From: Patescibacteria group bacterium
GTDB lineage: Bacteria > Patescibacteriota > Patescibacteriia > 2-12-FULL-60-25
Assembly (NCBI GenBank): GCA_029210915.1
Contig: JARGGJ010000010.1
Location: 1-51,085 of the forward strand
Length of the DNA: 51,085 bases
Direction: 5' to 3'
This document shows, piece by piece, positions 16,934 to 23,668 of the stretch. The notes beneath the pieces were generated by a model. The model saw only the letters and a program-made list of their open reading frames with translations. It was not told the origin of the DNA and searched no databases. Both the position numbers and the translations under genes were made by a program. Position 1 is the stretch's first letter. Each line of letters opens with the position of its first letter.

Positions 16934-17899
16934 ATGATTCTAACGATTGGCAACTCCAGTACTTACGAGTTTGAGGCATACAGTTCTGTGAAACAAGCCT
17001 TAGAGTTGAAAGGCCAGACAGCGGTGCTTTTTAGGCAAGATCTATGCCTAGAATCAGATTATTTAAGTTTTATCGTTACTGGAAACGGATGTAAGTATAA
17101 AATTGTTATAGATGGAGTGGTTTACGATTTGGATGATTTTGATGCGGTTTGGTATCTTAAACCACATTTACCGCCCGAACTCTTGGAGTATGATCCTGCT
17201 AAGCATCGTCAATTTGTTCATAGGCAATTTTTTGCTTTACGTGAGGGGCTGTGGTCATTGTGTCACGACAAAAGATGGCTCAATGATCCATGGTTGATGC
17301 ACGAAGCAGAAAATAAGTTATTGCAAATGCAAGTTGCATCAAAGGTTGGATTTGATTTACCTGACACTGTAATAACATCAGATCCCGATCAAGTAAGAAG
17401 TTTTTATAATTCTTGCGATCGGCAGATGATTGTTAAGATACTATCTTCCAGCCCGATACTTGGTAACGTAATTTATACTAATAGAGTTACCGAAGCAGAT
17501 ATCCGGCAAATTGATTCGGTGCGTTGGGCACCGGCAATTTTTCAAGAATTGGTTGCCAAGAAACATGAACTTCGGATTACGGTTGTTGATGAACAAATTT
17601 TTTCAGTAAAAATTCACTCCCAAGAGGATGAGGCGACTGCATTAGATTGGAGACGAAAACCAAAATTGAATGACTATACAGTGAAAATGGAACCTACAAC
17701 CATCCCAAAAATCATTAAGGATAAAATTAGACACTTCATGAGGTTGTTGGGCTTACGATACGGCACGATTGATATAATAGTTACTCCTGATGATAGGTAT
17801 CTTTTTTTAGAGATAAATCCCAATGGTCAATGGTATTTTGTGCAAGTTAAGACAGGCTTGCAGATCGCACATGCTATTGCGGATGTTCTTTCACCTTGA
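16934..17899 (+). CDS. MvdD-like ATP-grasp ligase, graspetide macrocyclase
   Basis: 321-aa ATP-grasp enzyme of the microviridin ligase type, which phosphorylates an acidic side chain of a precursor core and closes an ester or amide ring with Thr/Ser/Lys. The diagnostic C-terminal motif FLEINPNGQW is at 291-300; Glu and Asn there bind magnesium. MIVKILSS (about residues 164-171) carries the ATP-binding Lys, and the N-terminal part (1-120) with FDAVWYLKP matches the family's pre-ATP-grasp region. Length is normal (about 320-330 aa). It has its own Shine-Dalgarno (GGAGAAG) and follows the precursor and attenuator on the same strand. No second ligase, acetyltransferase or ABC transporter is nearby, so the pathway is minimal. 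Confidence 0.9.
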   Translation: MILTIGNSSTYEFEAYSSVKQALELKGQTAVLFRQDLCLESDYLSFIVTGNGCKYKIVIDGVVYDLDDFDAVWYLKPHLPPELLEYDPAKHRQFVHRQFFALREGLWSLCHDKRWLNDPWLMHEAENKLLQMQVASKVGFDLPDTVITSDPDQVRSFYNSCDRQMIVKILSSSPILGNVIYTNRVTEADIRQIDSVRWAPAIFQELVAKKHELRITVVDEQIFSVKIHSQEDEATALDWRRKPKLNDYTVKMEPTTIPKIIKDKIRHFMRLLGLRYGTIDIIVTPDDRYLFLEINPNGQWYFVQVKTGLQIAHAIADVLSP

Positions 17900-17911
17900 A
17901 ATTATTCTAAC

Positions 17912-17937
17912 GCCCGTTGACATACTGGGCCTTTTTT
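17912..17937 (+). terminator. Weak terminator after the ATP-grasp gene
   Basis: GCCC (17912-17915) and GGGC (17927-17930) close an 11-nt loop, followed by a T-run. The stem is short. Confidence 0.5.
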
Positions 17938-17982
17938 AATTATAGTCAGGAAAGTATTAAATAAATAAAATTTGATTCTAAT

Positions 17983-18456
17983 ATGCAAAATTTTGATTTT
18001 TTAAAAAAATTGATTAAAGATATGTTAAAGGTTGATCAGGGTTTACGCATGTATCCGAATACCAATGAAATATTACCAGTAAACGAACAAGGCTTAACTT
18101 TGAGTAACTATTCCATTTACTTGGCAGATGCTTGTCATAATTATAGAATTCATAGGTTGATTGAAGATTTTGGATATCCTAAACAAGAGACTGTTGGGCC
18201 AGAGGTGATGAAAGATTTTTGGTTACTGGTTCAACACCAAGATTACGATTTAAAGTTACAACAGAATTGTTTAGAAAATTGTGATTTTGAGCCATCACAA
18301 AAAGCTTATTTGATAGATAGAACTCGTATGCAGCAAGGCTTACCTCAGATATATGGCACTCAATATATAATGATTAATGGAGAAAGAAAATTATATAAAG
18401 TTGAAGACCCTGATAATCTTGCTGTACGTAAAAAAGAGGTGGGGATTGAAGATTAA
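17983..18456 (+). CDS. DUF6624-domain protein
   Basis: 157-aa soluble protein with the marks of DUF6624: an N-terminal DQGLR, IHRLIEDFGYP, a central WLLVQHQDYD, AYLIDRTRM and the terminal PQIYGTQY with a DPDNLAVRKKEVGI end. The biochemical role of the family is not established. It lies 83 bp past the ATP-grasp gene on the same strand but after a terminator, so joint work with the graspetide genes is possible and unproven. The region is AT-rich and no Shine-Dalgarno is visible. Confidence 0.75.
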   Translation: MQNFDFLKKLIKDMLKVDQGLRMYPNTNEILPVNEQGLTLSNYSIYLADACHNYRIHRLIEDFGYPKQETVGPEVMKDFWLLVQHQDYDLKLQQNCLENCDFEPSQKAYLIDRTRMQQGLPQIYGTQYIMINGERKLYKVEDPDNLAVRKKEVGIED

Positions 18457-18789
18457 TTTTTTTTAGAAGTATAAAAGATAGATTTTGTTATTAATAATAG
18501 TTTAATTAACAGGAAAACTCTTGAGAGGACACATAAGATTATTGCTATAACATTTTTACTCTCGCTTATATTAATGAAGTCTTCTAATTAAAATTATACT
18601 TAAGTCTCCCAATCCGACGCGTGGCGTCGAATGTCCCTCTTTGCTAAAGAGGGTAGACGGAGGCGGAGTTATAAACGTGAATAAATCAATATGTAGAAGA
18701 TTATCATACCTGTATTTCATTCTTTTGATATGAAAATTGGTTTGTTATTTACTTATTGAGTCCTGACATACATGTTAAGGATGTTTATC
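18457..18789. other. AT-rich intergenic region with one composite palindrome
   Basis: Holds a composite repeat at about 18602-18665: TCTCCCAA, a small palindrome CCGACGCGTGGCGTCG, TGTCCCTCTTTGCTAAAGAG and GGTAGACGGAGG. The same parts lie next to the DUF559 gene at 20113-20172. No gene is seen. Confidence 0.8.
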
Positions 18790-18941
18790 ATGGCGCATGG
18801 ATACCCGGACGGTAAGTATCGTGGCGGCAAGAAGGATCGCAAGAGCTGACCGGGCAAGAACTTTCAACATGGTTACGGAGGTCACCACTCACAAAATCCA
18901 AGGGCAATCCCAAGTCCAAGGGCGGAAGCGGGAAATGGTAA
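18790..18941 (+). pseudogene. Broken Gly/Lys/His-rich mini-gene starting MAHGYPDG
   Basis: The ATG has AAGGATG 8 nt upstream. The first 19 codons read MAHGYPDGKYRGGKKDRKS, then TGA. In the same frame translation would resume PGKNFQHGYGGHHS, and after a shift at about 18890-18895 it continues KSKGNPKSKGGSGKW to a TAA at 18939-18941. The parts match in composition and repeat the HGY motif, which suggests a former gene of about 50 codons broken by one stop (TGG to TGA would fit) and one frameshift. Its GC-richer codons contrast with the AT-rich DNA around it. The 19-aa form could also be the real product. Confidence 0.5.
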
Positions 18942-18962
18942 CCCGCAACTGATCGACTCACA

Positions 18963-18991
18963 CCCTCTTGTTCATAGAGGGCTTTCTATTT
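18963..18991 (+). terminator. Terminator after the HGYP mini-gene
   Basis: CCCTCT-tgttcat-AGAGGG followed by CTTTCTATTT. It separates the mini-gene transcript from the M16 gene at 19020. Confidence 0.8.
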
Positions 18992-19019
18992 ATGTAAAAA
19001 TGCTGTATTTTTTATATAT

Positions 19020-20111
19020 ATGATTAACCACATTAAAAATGGATGGAAAAATAATTGTGGATTTATACTTACATTTAGTAATGGAAGTTTTTTTGAGTCG
19101 TCAAAGACAAATGGTTTTACGCATATTGCAGAACATTTGATGTTTAGTGGAACAAAAAATATTCCCAAAATAGAATTGGATAAAATATTTGTAAATACAT
19201 TGCATGATTTGGAAGCTGTTACATCAAGGGAAGCGCTTTCTGTTTTTTGTTATTTTAACTTGAATGATTTTGAAATTGCAGTAAAAACAATTTATGATTT
19301 TATTTACAACTGGGAATGTACAGCTGATCAATTTAAAGATGAAAAATCGCAATTAGTTGATGAGTCACAAGAATATTTTTCATCTTTTGATTATAAAAAA
19401 AGAAAATATGTTTACCCGTCCTTGCCAATACACCAATCTGAACCTTTGGGGTCACTTAAATTATTAAAATCTTTAAAATTTGATGATGTAAAAGCCATAA
19501 AAAGTTATTGGAATGTTTTTGTAAAAAAATCGAATATTGATATTATTGTAATGACGGGGAATATCTCCAATAATCAAAAGAAACTTGTTAATAAATTATT
19601 TGCTAAAATACAAAATAAAACAGTTTATGATAAAGCGAAAAAATCGGTATCAGGAAAAATAGAATTAAAAAGGTCCGGAGGATTTTATTTTAGTGGAAAT
19701 GGATATAATCCAAAATCATTATTGTTAAATGAAATTTACAAGAATCGCTGGATGTTTGAGGATAAATTTGATTTTGATTATGATTTTGTCCAAATTGATA
19801 ATGTAACCGCTTTCTTTGTTTTTCATATTAAGGAAAATATAGATGGGGATTTATTAAAAGAATTTTTTTACAAAATTATTACAAAATCTGAATTTGATAC
19901 TGCTAAAAAAAGTTTTTTGAAGAAATTTAACGAACGTATAGATTCTGTAAATATTGTTGATAGCTTGAGGTGGTTTGCCGGTTTTCAGAGTCGTAATTAT
20001 TTGGAAATAGAAGGTATTAAAGATAACCCTGAGAAACTTTATAGATATTTTGAAAAAATAGATTATAAAGAAATGCTGAATTTTGCTAAGAGTATACAAA
20101 AATGTAATTAA
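19020..20111 (+). CDS. M16 (insulinase/pitrilysin)-like zinc peptidase
   Basis: 363 aa. The inverted zinc motif HIAEH is at residues 35-39, within GFTHIAEHLMFSGTKN, which matches the family's G.aH..EH..F.GT signature. A downstream KDEKSQLVDES block fits the region of the third (Glu) ligand, so the active site looks intact. At 363 aa it is one M16 unit, shorter than the usual 400-450, with a shortened first strand. M16 enzymes degrade or mature peptides, including in PQQ and some RiPP pathways. It lies on the same strand as the graspetide genes, 1.1 kb downstream, and directly after the HGYP mini-gene. Low GC and many Lys/Asn/Ile codons. No signal peptide. Confidence 0.85.
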   Translation: MINHIKNGWKNNCGFILTFSNGSFFESSKTNGFTHIAEHLMFSGTKNIPKIELDKIFVNTLHDLEAVTSREALSVFCYFNLNDFEIAVKTIYDFIYNWECTADQFKDEKSQLVDESQEYFSSFDYKKRKYVYPSLPIHQSEPLGSLKLLKSLKFDDVKAIKSYWNVFVKKSNIDIIVMTGNISNNQKKLVNKLFAKIQNKTVYDKAKKSVSGKIELKRSGGFYFSGNGYNPKSLLLNEIYKNRWMFEDKFDFDYDFVQIDNVTAFFVFHIKENIDGDLLKEFFYKIITKSEFDTAKKSFLKKFNERIDSVNIVDSLRWFAGFQSRNYLEIEGIKDNPEKLYRYFEKIDYKEMLNFAKSIQKCN

Positions 20112-20112
20112 A

Positions 20113-20172
20113 GAATTTCCCAAATTGCGCTTTGCGCAATTGTCCCTCTTTGCTAAAGAGGGTAGACGGAGG
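20113..20172. repeat. Composite palindrome, left flank of the DUF559 gene
   Basis: TTTCCCAA, a small palindrome ATTGCGCTTTGCGCAAT, then TGTCCCTCTTTGCTAAAGAG and GGTAGACGGAGG. It matches the copy at 18602-18665 except for the small palindrome, which differs. Its reading frame runs open into the DUF559 gene. Confidence 0.85.
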
Positions 20173-20199
20173 TGTGATAAAATATTTGGTCTGGGGAAA

Positions 20200-20571
20200 A
20201 TGATATGTAACGGGCGGCATATTCCTTATGATCAAGATCTTAAGGAGTTGTCTCAGCAATTGAGGAACAATGCTACACCGCAGGAAAAGAAATTGTGGTA
20301 TCAGTTTTTGAAATTTCAAAAATTACATTTTTATCGTCAAAAACCGTTGGACGGATATATCGTCGATTTTTATTGTCCGAAGTTGAAATTGGTAATTGAA
20401 ATAGACGGAGTTCAGCATTTAGAGGAGGGAAGTGTGGAATATGATAATGAGAGAACCTTAGTACTTGCTAACTACGGCTTACAGGTAATTCGTTTCACGA
20501 ATTACCAAATCGATTTCGAATTCGACTCCGTCTGCACTAAAATCACCAGGTTTTTACAATACCCTCTTTAA
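20200..20571 (+). CDS. DUF559 (Vsr/PD-(D/E)xK-like) endonuclease
   Basis: 123 aa with the full DUF559 signature: LKELSQQLRNNATPQEKKLW, FYRQKPLDGYIVDFYCP, KLVIEIDGVQH and VIRFTNYQI. VDFYCP..LKLVIEIDG holds the PD-(D/E)xK-type catalytic residues of very-short-patch-repair-like nucleases. The ATG at 20200 is preferred, because the open frame further upstream is encoded by the flanking palindromic repeat. The C-terminal codons and stop at 20571 lie inside the right-hand repeat. The gene is therefore framed on both sides by the same repeat family, a configuration also common for DUF559 genes in other bacteria. The biological role of the family is not settled. Confidence 0.9.
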   Translation: MICNGRHIPYDQDLKELSQQLRNNATPQEKKLWYQFLKFQKLHFYRQKPLDGYIVDFYCPKLKLVIEIDGVQHLEEGSVEYDNERTLVLANYGLQVIRFTNYQIDFEFDSVCTKITRFLQYPL

Positions 20572-20670
20572 TAAAGAGGGATATCAACACAAAGTGTTGA
20601 TTGGGAGATTTCCGAAACCCTCTTTAATAAAGAGGGATATCAACACAAAGTGTTGATTGGGAGATTTCAG
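20558..20670. repeat. Two tandem composite palindromes, right flank of DUF559 gene
   Basis: Two direct copies (about 20560-20609 and 20617-20668), each with CCCTCTTTAATAAAGAGGG, a small palindrome ATCAACACAAAGTGTTGAT and TGGGAGATTT, joined by CCGAAA. They are inverted relative to the left flank, so the DUF559 gene sits between inverted elements. The right copy runs up to the 3' end of the next gene. Confidence 0.9.
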
Positions 20671-21698
20671 TTTAAGTTGAGTTGGGAGATTTGTATCGCA
20701 GAGATCCACTCACTAACCTTCGCTGGATTACAAAGAATTGTATTTGGTGGCGCAGTTTCGCTTAGTGCGCCTCCGGTGGATGCGATGATGGGTTTGTTAA
20801 AATGATGCGCTTCATGAAGAGGTAAACCAAAACCTTCGTACCAGGAGGGGTAGAGTAGAACTGATGAGTTTTGATAGAGCCAAGATAATTCTTCGTCGCT
20901 GATAAAGCCCGGAGCCTCTACGTAGGAAATGTTGTGTTCGCCAAAGTTAAATTTAACTTTGCCTCCGAGGATTACCGGAGTTAGATAGTTTTGCGGATTT
21001 TTAACGTTAAATTCGGCGATAGCTTTTAATGCGGTTTTTATGTTTTTGCGGGGGTCGGAGCCGCCTAGCATTAGAGCTATGCGGGTTGCTGTGGGGGGGA
21101 GCCAAGCAGGGCGAACTACGAGCATCGAACTACGAACCTCGATTTTAGGATCGAACAAGAAAGTGTGACACTTGGTATCTAGAGCATCTAATAGTTTGAT
21201 TACATCGGATTTGGTTTGGTTGCTGACGTAGTGGATTTGGTCGGCGTTTTTTATGCGACGGTCAGCTTTAACATATTTGTGCCAGAGGCGACGGCGGAAG
21301 TTGAACCATCTGGGTTCGATTAAGAAGGAGAGATCATGGACCAGGATGTGATAGTGGCGATAAATGGCGCCGGTGTAGGCGATGTTGGGGAGGAGGAATA
21401 GGTCAATTGGGTTTTTAAGTTTTTTTTCGGCGCTTAGAATCAAAGAAAAAAGATTCAGATGGCAAAAAAGAGTCCAGAGTTTGTTGGGGACTTTAATGTG
21501 TAGATAGTTGAAGTTATTTTCATCGCAAAAACGTTTAACTTCGGTTGATGCTTTTAAGCCGGTTGTGACACAGGTGCAATCTTGTGACTGAAAGTTTTTG
21601 GTTTGATCTAAAATCCAAAGCCGAGCTACTCGGTTTATACCTCCACAGTGGCTATCGGCGACAGCGCGGGCATCAATTAAGATACGGGGCATAGGCAT
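20667..21698 (-). CDS. GT4-like glycosyltransferase
   Basis: 343-aa protein of the GT-B fold, GT4 type: an N-terminal half with HCGGINR, and a C-terminal Rossmann half with MLGGSDPRKN, PGFISDEELSWLYQNSSVLLYPSWYEGFGLPLHEA and the nucleotide-sugar ExxGxxxxE-type motif there. Probably adds a sugar to a cell-surface glycan. A stretch at residues 186-199 (EVRSSMLVVRPAW), just before the second domain, is encoded by a TCGAAC-type intergenic repeat kept in frame. Its start overlaps the end of the upstream glycosyltransferase by 26 bp, which implies coupled expression. Confidence 0.85.
   Translation of the reverse strand: MPMPRILIDARAVADSHCGGINRVARLWILDQTKNFQSQDCTCVTTGLKASTEVKRFCDENNFNYLHIKVPNKLWTLFCHLNLFSLILSAEKKLKNPIDLFLLPNIAYTGAIYRHYHILVHDLSFLIEPRWFNFRRRLWHKYVKADRRIKNADQIHYVSNQTKSDVIKLLDALDTKCHTFLFDPKIEVRSSMLVVRPAWLPPTATRIALMLGGSDPRKNIKTALKAIAEFNVKNPQNYLTPVILGGKVKFNFGEHNISYVEAPGFISDEELSWLYQNSSVLLYPSWYEGFGLPLHEAHHFNKPIIASTGGALSETAPPNTILCNPAKVSEWISAIQISQLNLN
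21104..21146 (-). repeat. TTCGAGGTTCG-type repeat inside the glycosyltransferase
   Basis: The plus strand reads GGCGAACTACGAGCATCGAA then CTACGAACCTCGAT, the same family as the intergenic repeat at 9857-9895. The insert is in frame and lies in the linker between the two GT-B domains. Confidence 0.65.
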
Positions 21699-22863
21699 CT
21701 TCTATCAAAGCGAGTTCTTCCTCGATAGGATCTTCCAACTTTAAACCGGCAGCTATGGCTTGGAGGAGTTTTTTTTCAAAATTTTCGTGGCTGAAACTTT
21801 CGGCGAAATTGCGGATTTCTTTGGGGTTATAATCTGCGGTTTTATGACGGATGATGGCGTCGCCGATATCCTCCCAAGTTTGATGCTCGATAAATTTGCC
21901 GGTTTTATTTGGCAGAACGGTTTCTGCGGCTCCGCCGACTCCGTAGGCAATAACCGGGCGGCCGGCGGCCATCGCTTCAACGGCGGTGATGCCAAAGTCT
22001 TCGATTTGGGGATTTATGAAACCTTTTGCTCGGCGATAGAGGCGGGATTTTTCTTCGTCGTTTATGGCACCGACGAATTTGGTTTTTTTACCGGCCATCT
22101 TTTTAAGTTTGCTGAGCTCGGGACCGGTGCCAAAGATTATCAGTGGAATGTTGAGTTTGGAAAAAGCTTTTACAACCAAATCGAAACGTTTGTACGCAAC
22201 AAGGCGGCCTCCGGCTAACCAGTAATCACCTTCGTGGCGAGAGAAGGGGATGTGTTCCGTATCGACAGGCGGGTGAATTACTTGAGCGTCGCGATTGTAG
22301 TAGCGCATGATACGGCGCCGGCTGGTTTGGGAGTTGGTTATCATTGTGTCGGCGCGTTCGGAGGCTTGTTTGTCCCAACTGCGCATGCGATGCAAAAGCC
22401 AGGGGAGACCGGCGCGGATAAAAGCGGGGTGAGGGAGATCGGCTAAGTAATTGATGCGGTTTTCCCAGAGGAAGCGTGTGGGAGTGTGTAGATAGCAGAT
22501 GTGTTTTGCATGCGCGGGGACGATAATCCCTTTGGCGAATGAGCTGGAAGATGAAATTACCAGGTCGTAATTGGAAAAATCCAAGTGCTCTGTCGCGAGA
22601 GGCATGAATGGCAAATACCACTGATAGTATCTTTTAGCAAATGGCCATTTTTGCAAAAAGGAAGTATGGATTTTTTTATCATTAAAATCTTTATGCGATT
22701 TTTTGGGATTGTAGATGAGAACATGGGCATCCGCATTTGGGAAGATTTTGTTAAATGCAGAGAAGACTCTTTCGGCTCCGCCATCTTGCACCAGGTAATC
22801 ATGAACAAGGGCGATTCTAAGGTCGCTTAATTTTTCTTTGATATTTTGTGTCACATCTGCCAT
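21673..22863 (-). CDS. GT4 glycosyltransferase
   Basis: 396 aa with a typical GT4 layout: IALVHDYLVQDGGAERVF at the N-terminus (acceptor domain, glycine loop), then GGRLVAYKRFDLVVKAF, LIIFGTGPEL and EDFGITAVEAMAAGRPVIAYG holding the catalytic Ex7E motif. The N-terminal motif is shared by mannosyltransferases of O-antigen and exopolysaccharide clusters. First gene of a two-gene minus-strand unit with 20667-21698. The donor and acceptor are not readable from sequence. Confidence 0.92.
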   Translation of the reverse strand: MADVTQNIKEKLSDLRIALVHDYLVQDGGAERVFSAFNKIFPNADAHVLIYNPKKSHKDFNDKKIHTSFLQKWPFAKRYYQWYLPFMPLATEHLDFSNYDLVISSSSSFAKGIIVPAHAKHICYLHTPTRFLWENRINYLADLPHPAFIRAGLPWLLHRMRSWDKQASERADTMITNSQTSRRRIMRYYNRDAQVIHPPVDTEHIPFSRHEGDYWLAGGRLVAYKRFDLVVKAFSKLNIPLIIFGTGPELSKLKKMAGKKTKFVGAINDEEKSRLYRRAKGFINPQIEDFGITAVEAMAAGRPVIAYGVGGAAETVLPNKTGKFIEHQTWEDIGDAIIRHKTADYNPKEIRNFAESFSHENFEKKLLQAIAAGLKLEDPIEEELALIEDAYAPYLN

Positions 22864-23155
22864 TTGCTTAGCTTAAATGATGCGCAACAAAAAGTGGACA
22901 GATAGTCAAGAACCATTGTCTTGAACCTTGATTCGCTTGATTAAAGGATTAGCATGATTATTATATTGTCTGAACCTTGATTCACGGGATTATCGCTCAA
23001 ATTTTCTTGATTACTACATGTAGAGTTTCGTCATATAAAATTCCATCGAAATCGATGGAATTGTTTGTATATAATCATAATCAAGTTAATCGGAATAATC
23101 GTGCGAATCAAGGTTCAAGACAAAAAAATCGCATATAGCGGTGGGAAGGAAACAT
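22864..23155. repeat. GAACCTTGATTCGC repeat region
   Basis: Copies of TTGAACCTTGATTCGC (near 22920 and 22973) and their inverse GAATCAAGGTTCAAGACA (23105-23122) enclose a hairpin AATTCCATCG..CGATGGAATT followed by GTTTGTATAT. Closely related to 23551-23668. No gene is seen. Confidence 0.8.
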
Positions 23156-23476
23156 CTACTTTTTGGATTTCGAAGCAACGACCAGATGATTGGCGAATTT
23201 AGAGAGAAGGTCTTCTAGTGCTGAACACATACCTTCTGTAGATGAAAGAAGAAGAAGAGCTTCCCAACAAGCACCAGCGTCATCGATGACGTCCAGCGGA
23301 TTGCCCTCTTTGTAATTTTTTGGATCCTGGAATGGAATTTCAACAAAAAGCATCAATTCACCCGCAGATTCTCCCATCTCTTTCTCGTACTCCTCCCTGG
23401 TTATACTTCCAAGTAAATTGACTGTGAGCTCGCCGTTGTAATTATGAACAGCGACTTTGAAAGGACTTGTGACCAT
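23156..23476 (-). CDS. 106-aa protein of unknown function
   Basis: Small soluble acidic protein (MVTSPFKVAVHNYNG...) with no recognised domain. It has a strong Shine-Dalgarno (GGGGAGAG) and a good promoter upstream, and is bracketed by two inverted copies of a long repeat, so it could be a cassette. Codon use is less AT-rich than in the glycan genes beside it. Confidence 0.6.
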   Translation of the reverse strand: MVTSPFKVAVHNYNGELTVNLLGSITREEYEKEMGESAGELMLFVEIPFQDPKNYKEGNPLDVIDDAGACWEALLLLSSTEGMCSALEDLLSKFANHLVVASKSKK

Positions 23477-23509
23477 CTTGATCTCTCCCCGTGAAAAGGT
23501 TGCGTGATT

Positions 23510-23538
23510 TTAGTATCATGAAAAAAGATTAATGTCAA
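23510..23538 (-). promoter_or_regulatory. Promoter of the 106-aa gene
   Basis: On the minus strand TTGACA (23533-23538) and TACTAA (23510-23515) are 17 bp apart, giving a leader of about 25-30 nt that includes the Shine-Dalgarno. Confidence 0.7.
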
Positions 23539-23550
23539 CACGGTGTACAG

Positions 23551-23668
23551 TTAAAATCCCACCGACTTCGGTGGGATTGTTTGTATATGATGATAATCAA
23601 GTTTCAGCCAGAGGTTGATCCGCCTATGGTGGAAATCGGATTAATCGCGTGAATCAAGGTTCAGACAA
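23551..23668. repeat. Hairpin plus GAATCAAGGTTCAGACA repeat with nested insert
   Basis: AATCCCACCGACTTCGGTGG hairpin, GTTTGTATATGATGATAATC, then GAATCAAGGTTCAGACA. Against the copy at 23036-23125 it has an extra block near 23600-23635 resembling the GCCAGAGGCGGATCCGCC palindrome family. The initial hairpin with its T-rich tail may also stop transcription. Confidence 0.8.

Noticed and set aside
18790-18941. TGA read as Gly or Trp (alternative code)
   Set aside because: TGA is the normal, well-placed stop of other genes (11382, 17899, 48817), so recoding would wrongly extend them.
20083-20199. N-terminal extension of the DUF559 protein
   Set aside because: The extra residues are encoded by the flanking palindromic repeat and overlap the M16 gene; the DUF559 domain starts after Met at 20200.
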